From: Candidatus Krumholzibacteriia bacterium | GTDB lineage: Bacteria; Krumholzibacteriota; Krumholzibacteriia; LZORAL124-64-63 | Direction: 5' to 3' | Assembly (NCBI GenBank): GCA_024762975.1 | Contig: JANTGJ010000012.1 | Span: 1 to 45,895, forward strand | Length of the DNA: 45,895 nucleotides | Shown here: piece by piece, positions 42,479 through 45,895 of the stretch | How positions within the stretch are numbered: the first letter of the stretch is position 1 | Layout of the letters: each line of letters starts with the position of its first letter | Notes under the pieces: model-generated | Databases searched by the model: none | What the model saw: the letters and a program-made list of their open reading frames with translations, nothing else | What the model was told of the DNA's origin: nothing | Program-made: the position numbers and the translations under genes

Positions 42479-43494
42479 TGGATCGCGCGCACGCACCGGC
42501 ACGCTGGTGGCTGCCGATCGACGGCGCGCGCGTCCACTGCGAATTGTGCCCGGTCGGTTGTACTCTGGACGAGGGTCGCGACGGACCGTGCGGCACCCGC
42601 GGCAACCGCGGCGGCGAGATGGTACCTCTGCACTACGGTGAAATCGTCTCGGCCGGGATGGACCCGATCGAAAAGAAACCCCTGTACCACTTCCATCCGG
42701 GGCGCGACATCCTTTCGGTCGCCGCGCCGGGCTGCAATCTGCACTGCGCATTCTGCCAGAACTGGCGGATCAGCCAGCCCCAGGCCGTCGGCGGTGCTCA
42801 GCGCACCACGGCGACCGCGTCGATCGAATTGGCGCAGATCGCCGAACGCGAGAACGCCGTCGGCATCGCCTACACCTACAGCGAGCCACTGGTGTGGTAC
42901 GAGTTCGTACGCGACACATCGGAGGTCTTTCGCGCCCGTGGATTGAAGAATGTGGTCGTCACCAACGGATTCCTGAATCCCGAACCGTTGGGTGAACTTC
43001 TGGGCTGCATCGACGCCGCAAACGTCGACCTCAAAGCGATGGATGACGGTTTCTACCGCCGGGTCTGCAAGGGGCGCCTCGAGCCGGTCCTCGCTACGAT
43101 CCGTACCCTGGTCGAAGCCGGGATCCACGTCGAGATCACCAACCTCCTGATCCCGGGCTACAACGACGCTCCCGAGCAGATCCGTGCGCTGGTCGAGTTC
43201 GTTGCCTCGTTCGGCCGGGAGATCCCCCTGCACTTCTCGGCCTACCACCCTTCGTGGAAGCTGGACGCACCGGCCACTCCGCTCGCAACCCTGCTGATGG
43301 CGCGCGAACATGCGTTGCAGAAGCTGGACTGGGTCTATCTGGGGAATGTCACCGGAAGCGACGGGCGGGATACCCGCTGTCCCTCCTGTGGGCAGATCGC
43401 CATCGCGCGGACGGGTCGCACCTCCACGATAACCTTCGGCCCGGGTGGGAGTTGCAGCGCCTGCGGGAAAATCCTGCCGATCCGCCTCGATTGA
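42478..43494 (+). CDS. amrS: AmmeMemoRadiSam system radical SAM enzyme
   Basis: The 338-aa enzyme has the radical SAM cluster motif CNLHCAFC (Cys86, 90, 93), an N-terminal Cys cluster CELCPVGC (21-28), the PflA-like KPLYHFHPG and TYSEPLVWYEF, NVDLKAMDD, and a C-terminal zinc-ribbon-like pair CPSCG / CSACG. This matches the AmrS (PflA-related) family named for its usual linkage to AMMECR1 and Memo-domain proteins. Neither partner is in the window; instead it is coupled by an overlapping start to the 469-aa unknown. The radical reaction catalysed by the family is not firmly known to me. Confidence 0.9.
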   Translation: MDRAHAPARWWLPIDGARVHCELCPVGCTLDEGRDGPCGTRGNRGGEMVPLHYGEIVSAGMDPIEKKPLYHFHPGRDILSVAAPGCNLHCAFCQNWRISQPQAVGGAQRTTATASIELAQIAERENAVGIAYTYSEPLVWYEFVRDTSEVFRARGLKNVVVTNGFLNPEPLGELLGCIDAANVDLKAMDDGFYRRVCKGRLEPVLATIRTLVEAGIHVEITNLLIPGYNDAPEQIRALVEFVASFGREIPLHFSAYHPSWKLDAPATPLATLLMAREHALQKLDWVYLGNVTGSDGRDTRCPSCGQIAIARTGRTSTITFGPGGSCSACGKILPIRLD

Positions 43495-43592
43495 TCCGAA
43501 TGTCGAACGAATAACATTTGTGGGTTTCCGGTTTGGGCCTAGCTTTGGTCTGAACGGAGTCTGAGCCTCGGGAAAGGGAAGGGCTGTTTGCG

Positions 43593-45443
43593 ATGAAGAT
43601 CCTGTGGAACCGGTTCTTGGAAATTCTACGTCCGTTGCCGCGGCGATACCGCACGTTTGCTACGGTTTGGGCCCTGAATGTGCCGTTGATGGCCCTCGTG
43701 CTGGCGAAGAATCTGGGGCAGGTCCCGCCCGACCTGCTGTCGACCTTCTACGCGCAGACGGTGGTCGCCTACTACGCACTTCCGATCCTGCTGGTGTGCA
43801 GCGTACTGTTCGTCGTGCTGGCGCCGCTGCGCCGCACCATGTTCATGGTGACGGGAGTCACGCTGGGCGTTTTCGTGTACTGGCTGTTCCTGGACAGTCT
43901 GGTCTACGCCGTTACGCGCATTCATATCGATTTTTTCTGGCTGGAATTCCTGTTGCGCGACTTCACCGGTTTCGGATTCCCGGCCACGACGGTCGTTGCC
44001 GCCGTTGCGGTGCTGCTCGCGGCGCTGTTCCTGCAGGTGGGCATCTACCGCCTGGCGCGCAAACATCCGTTGCGCTGGCCCTGGTTGATCGGCATTCAGC
44101 TGTTGATCGTACTGTCGTTCGGTTTGAGCCAGGTCCTGCACATCGTCGCGTATCAGCGCAATGATGCCCGGATCACGAGCCTGACACCGCACTATCCGCT
44201 GTACATCCCGTTCACGTCGCACGGCAATGCCGAACGGTACGGGGATCTCTTCGCGGTGTTCGGCATCGGGGAGGCGGAAGCGGAAGAGCAGGGCTCCCAG
44301 TCGCTGCACTATCCGCGGCATGCCCTGGAGTTCTCCGAGGTGGAGAATCCGCCGAACCTGCTGGTGATCCTGCTCGAGAGCTGGCGTTACGACGTGGTTA
44401 CGCCCGAGGTGATGCCCCAGGTCTCGAGTCTGGCCGAGCGCTCCTGGGTCTTCGACAATCACCTCAGCAGCGGGAACCAGACCACGTGTGGACTATTCGG
44501 CGTCTTCTACGGTCTGCACGCCACCTACTGGTCGGCCGTGAAGGCCAACAACGCGCTCATCGACAATCCTGTGCTCATCGATCGTCTGCAGGATCTGGGC
44601 TATGATATCGGTGTCTACGCCGACTCGAATTTCGATCGCCACAAGGTCAAGGATACGGTGTTCGCCGGCATCGAGGTCCACGAAGACTTCGCCGGCTCGA
44701 GCGTCGAGGAACACGACCGGGACATGGCGAACCAGGTGAAGGATTTCATCAGCGCACAGACGGCGGCGCAGAAGCCTTTCATGGCCTTCGCCTTCTTCAA
44801 GGCGTCGCACTACAGCTACTACTATCCGGAGGAACATCGCGTATTCCGGCCGGCGAAGGACCTCCGCCTGGGCTTTACCGGTGGCGATACGGAGCCGGAG
44901 AAGTACTGGAACGACTACTGCAACTCCGTCCACTACGATGACGCCCTGGTTGGCGAAATCGTCGAGCACCTCGAACAGCTGGGGCAGATGGACAATACCA
45001 TTGTCGTACTCTCCACCGATCACGGTGAGGAATTCAATGACAACCACGCGAACTTCTGGGGCCATGGCAGCAACTTCACGCGCTACCAGGTGCAGGTGCC
45101 GCTGATTCTTCATCTGCCCGGACGCGAGCCGCGGCGTATCGAACAGGCGAGCAGCCATGTGGACCTGGTTCCGACCTTGATGGCCGGCTACCTCGGTTGC
45201 AAGAACGACGTCAGCGATTACTCCAGCGGGAGGGAGCTGGACCAGTTGGACGACGAGTTGCGCCCCTTTGTCGTCGGCAGCTACTTCAACCATGCCTTCG
45301 TACTCGGTCAGGATGTCTACGACGTCGGCCCGACCGGGACGCGGGTGTACAACTTCGACGATATCGGCCAGGAGGGCAGTTCGCCCGATCCGCGTCTGAT
45401 CCAGCGCGTGATGCGCGAGATCAATTCCTTCTATGAAGAGTAG
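43593..45443 (+). CDS. YejM-like inner-membrane sulfatase-fold protein
   Basis: The 616-aa protein has five transmembrane segments (about 22-40, 55-77, 84-104, 130-150, 164-183), then a periplasmic alkaline-phosphatase/sulfatase-fold domain from about 250. Motifs match the YejM/PbgA branch: LLVILLESWRYDVVTPEVMP, HLSSGNQTTCGLFGVFYGL and LSTDHGEEFND. In E. coli YejM senses periplasmic LPS and controls LpxC turnover, with the sulfatase fold not acting as a sulfatase. Here the Glu, Thr and Asp-His positions typical of the fold are kept, so phosphoglycerol- or phosphoethanolamine-transferase activity is an alternative. It may be cotranscribed with the two genes upstream (98-base gap). Confidence 0.88.
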   Translation: MKILWNRFLEILRPLPRRYRTFATVWALNVPLMALVLAKNLGQVPPDLLSTFYAQTVVAYYALPILLVCSVLFVVLAPLRRTMFMVTGVTLGVFVYWLFLDSLVYAVTRIHIDFFWLEFLLRDFTGFGFPATTVVAAVAVLLAALFLQVGIYRLARKHPLRWPWLIGIQLLIVLSFGLSQVLHIVAYQRNDARITSLTPHYPLYIPFTSHGNAERYGDLFAVFGIGEAEAEEQGSQSLHYPRHALEFSEVENPPNLLVILLESWRYDVVTPEVMPQVSSLAERSWVFDNHLSSGNQTTCGLFGVFYGLHATYWSAVKANNALIDNPVLIDRLQDLGYDIGVYADSNFDRHKVKDTVFAGIEVHEDFAGSSVEEHDRDMANQVKDFISAQTAAQKPFMAFAFFKASHYSYYYPEEHRVFRPAKDLRLGFTGGDTEPEKYWNDYCNSVHYDDALVGEIVEHLEQLGQMDNTIVVLSTDHGEEFNDNHANFWGHGSNFTRYQVQVPLILHLPGREPRRIEQASSHVDLVPTLMAGYLGCKNDVSDYSSGRELDQLDDELRPFVVGSYFNHAFVLGQDVYDVGPTGTRVYNFDDIGQEGSSPDPRLIQRVMREINSFYEE

Positions 45444-45576
45444 CCGGACCGGTGGGATCTCGCGTGTCGGCTCGGAAATCAGGTCAAGTGCGTGCCGCGG
45501 CCGCCGATCCTGACTCAGACCGCCTGCCGTGGTCCCGATCGTGTCCTTGCGTCCTCAACGCCGAGGGATGGCCGCC

Positions 45577-45895
45577 ATGAAGGTTCGCCGACTTCTTCTC
45601 CTACTGGTTTCGACCCTGATCGCTGCCGTGCCGGTGGCGGCCCGAGCGGCCGACGATGCGGCGCCCTACGTGCGTACCGCGGAAATCGGAGGCGGTCTCA
45701 GTCGCTACACCGGTGGACTGGGCGAGGGTAATGGACAGTTCGCACGCATCACGCTGGCGAAAGAGAAGGATCGCAGTTGGCTTTTCGAGACCGGTCGCCA
45801 GGAGCGTTTCGGTGAAGCGGCATGGGGCGTTGGCATTTCGCACACGCGCAATTTCCTTTCCGCTTCGGCCATCAGTGCCGGTCTGTCCACCGGCA
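45577..45895 (+). CDS. YaiO-like outer-membrane beta-barrel protein, C-terminus cut by window edge
   Basis: The reading frame from ATG 45577 is open to the window end, which is why the ORF track omits it. ATG 45568 is in frame too, but GAGGG is better placed for 45577. A signal peptide (LLLLLVSTLIAAVPVAARA) leads into IGGGLSRYTGGLGEGNGQFARITLA, WLFETGRQERFGEAAWGVGISHT. This alternating pattern resembles the YaiO family of outer-membrane barrels. About 106 residues are visible of an expected 200-260. It follows the YejM-like gene by 133 bases. Confidence 0.72.
   Translation, partial: MKVRRLLLLLVSTLIAAVPVAARAADDAAPYVRTAEIGGGLSRYTGGLGEGNGQFARITLAKEKDRSWLFETGRQERFGEAAWGVGISHTRNFLSASAISAGLSTG

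Noticed and set aside
41147-42751. Minus-strand ORF of 534 aa
   Set aside because: Antisense to the conserved 469-aa gene and the start of amrS; no domain pattern.
1-45895. CRISPR arrays, tRNA or rRNA genes, insertion sequences, phage genes
   Set aside because: I looked in the intergenic gaps and ORF list and saw no repeat-spacer pattern, cloverleaf-like sequence, transposase or integrase motif.

Overview
The window (about 62% GC by eye) comes from a diderm bacterium, most likely an FCB-supergroup lineage outside the classical Bacteroidetes (Krumholzibacteriota, Eisenbacteria or Latescibacteria-like; this is inference). The clues are C-terminal beta-sandwich sorting tails of the type IX secretion (FlgD-Ig/Por_Secre_tail) kind on several secreted proteins, a PorV/PorQ-family outer-membrane protein, a TonB-dependent receptor with a carboxypeptidase-regulatory-like plug extension, many lipoproteins, and a YejM-type inner-membrane sulfatase-fold protein. 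Genes are packed with 4-nt ATGA/GTGA overlaps. Starts are a mix of ATG, GTG and TTG.

The left edge holds the N-terminal part of a minus-strand Ig-like lipoprotein and a divergent MmgE/PrpD gene. From 2712 to 29128 lies the main feature: a large locus that I read as a complete beta-1,2-glucan (sophoro-oligosaccharide / cyclic glucan) utilisation system. It has four parts. (a) A plus-strand operon: GH144-type endo-beta-1,2-glucanase lipoprotein, ABC sugar-binding lipoprotein, two ABC permeases, and a 1030-aa discoidin plus six-hairpin-type glycosidase lipoprotein of unassigned family. (b) A convergent minus-strand operon: a 1288-aa GH94 phosphorylase-like protein resembling the C-terminal half of cyclic beta-1,2-glucan synthase, a GH1 beta-glucosidase and an SGNH/GDSL hydrolase. 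(c) A divergent regulatory region with a good sigma70-type promoter, an inverted repeat and a LacI-type operator. (d) A long plus-strand operon starting with a LacI regulator, followed by a double CBM9-like secreted protein, a TonB-dependent receptor, a large Fn3/sorting-tail protein, a PorV-like protein, a second GH144 enzyme with a sorting tail, and a small secreted protein of unknown function. It ends at a strong hairpin.

The inferred flow is: surface GH144 and glucan-binding proteins capture and cut glucan; the TonB receptor brings oligosaccharides into the periplasm; the lipoprotein GH144 and the discoidin glycosidase trim them; the ABC importer moves them to the cytoplasm, needing an ATPase encoded elsewhere; GH94 phosphorolysis and GH1 hydrolysis yield glucose-1-phosphate and glucose; LacI senses a product.

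The rest (29253-45895) is mixed housekeeping and accessory genes: an SMR-like transporter with an NAD-dependent epimerase, a DUF1684 lipoprotein, two POT/MFS transporters, a free-standing PilJ-type sensor-domain protein, a YgjP-like metallopeptidase, an HD protein and flavin oxidoreductase followed by a transporter and YjbQ, a BNR-repeat secreted protein, epoxyqueuosine reductase QueG, a conserved 469-aa unknown translationally coupled to the AmmeMemoRadiSam radical SAM enzyme, a YejM-like protein, and the start of a YaiO-like beta-barrel cut by the window edge. I saw no rRNA, tRNA, CRISPR array, insertion sequence or phage gene. No gene-free stretch exceeds 300 bases.
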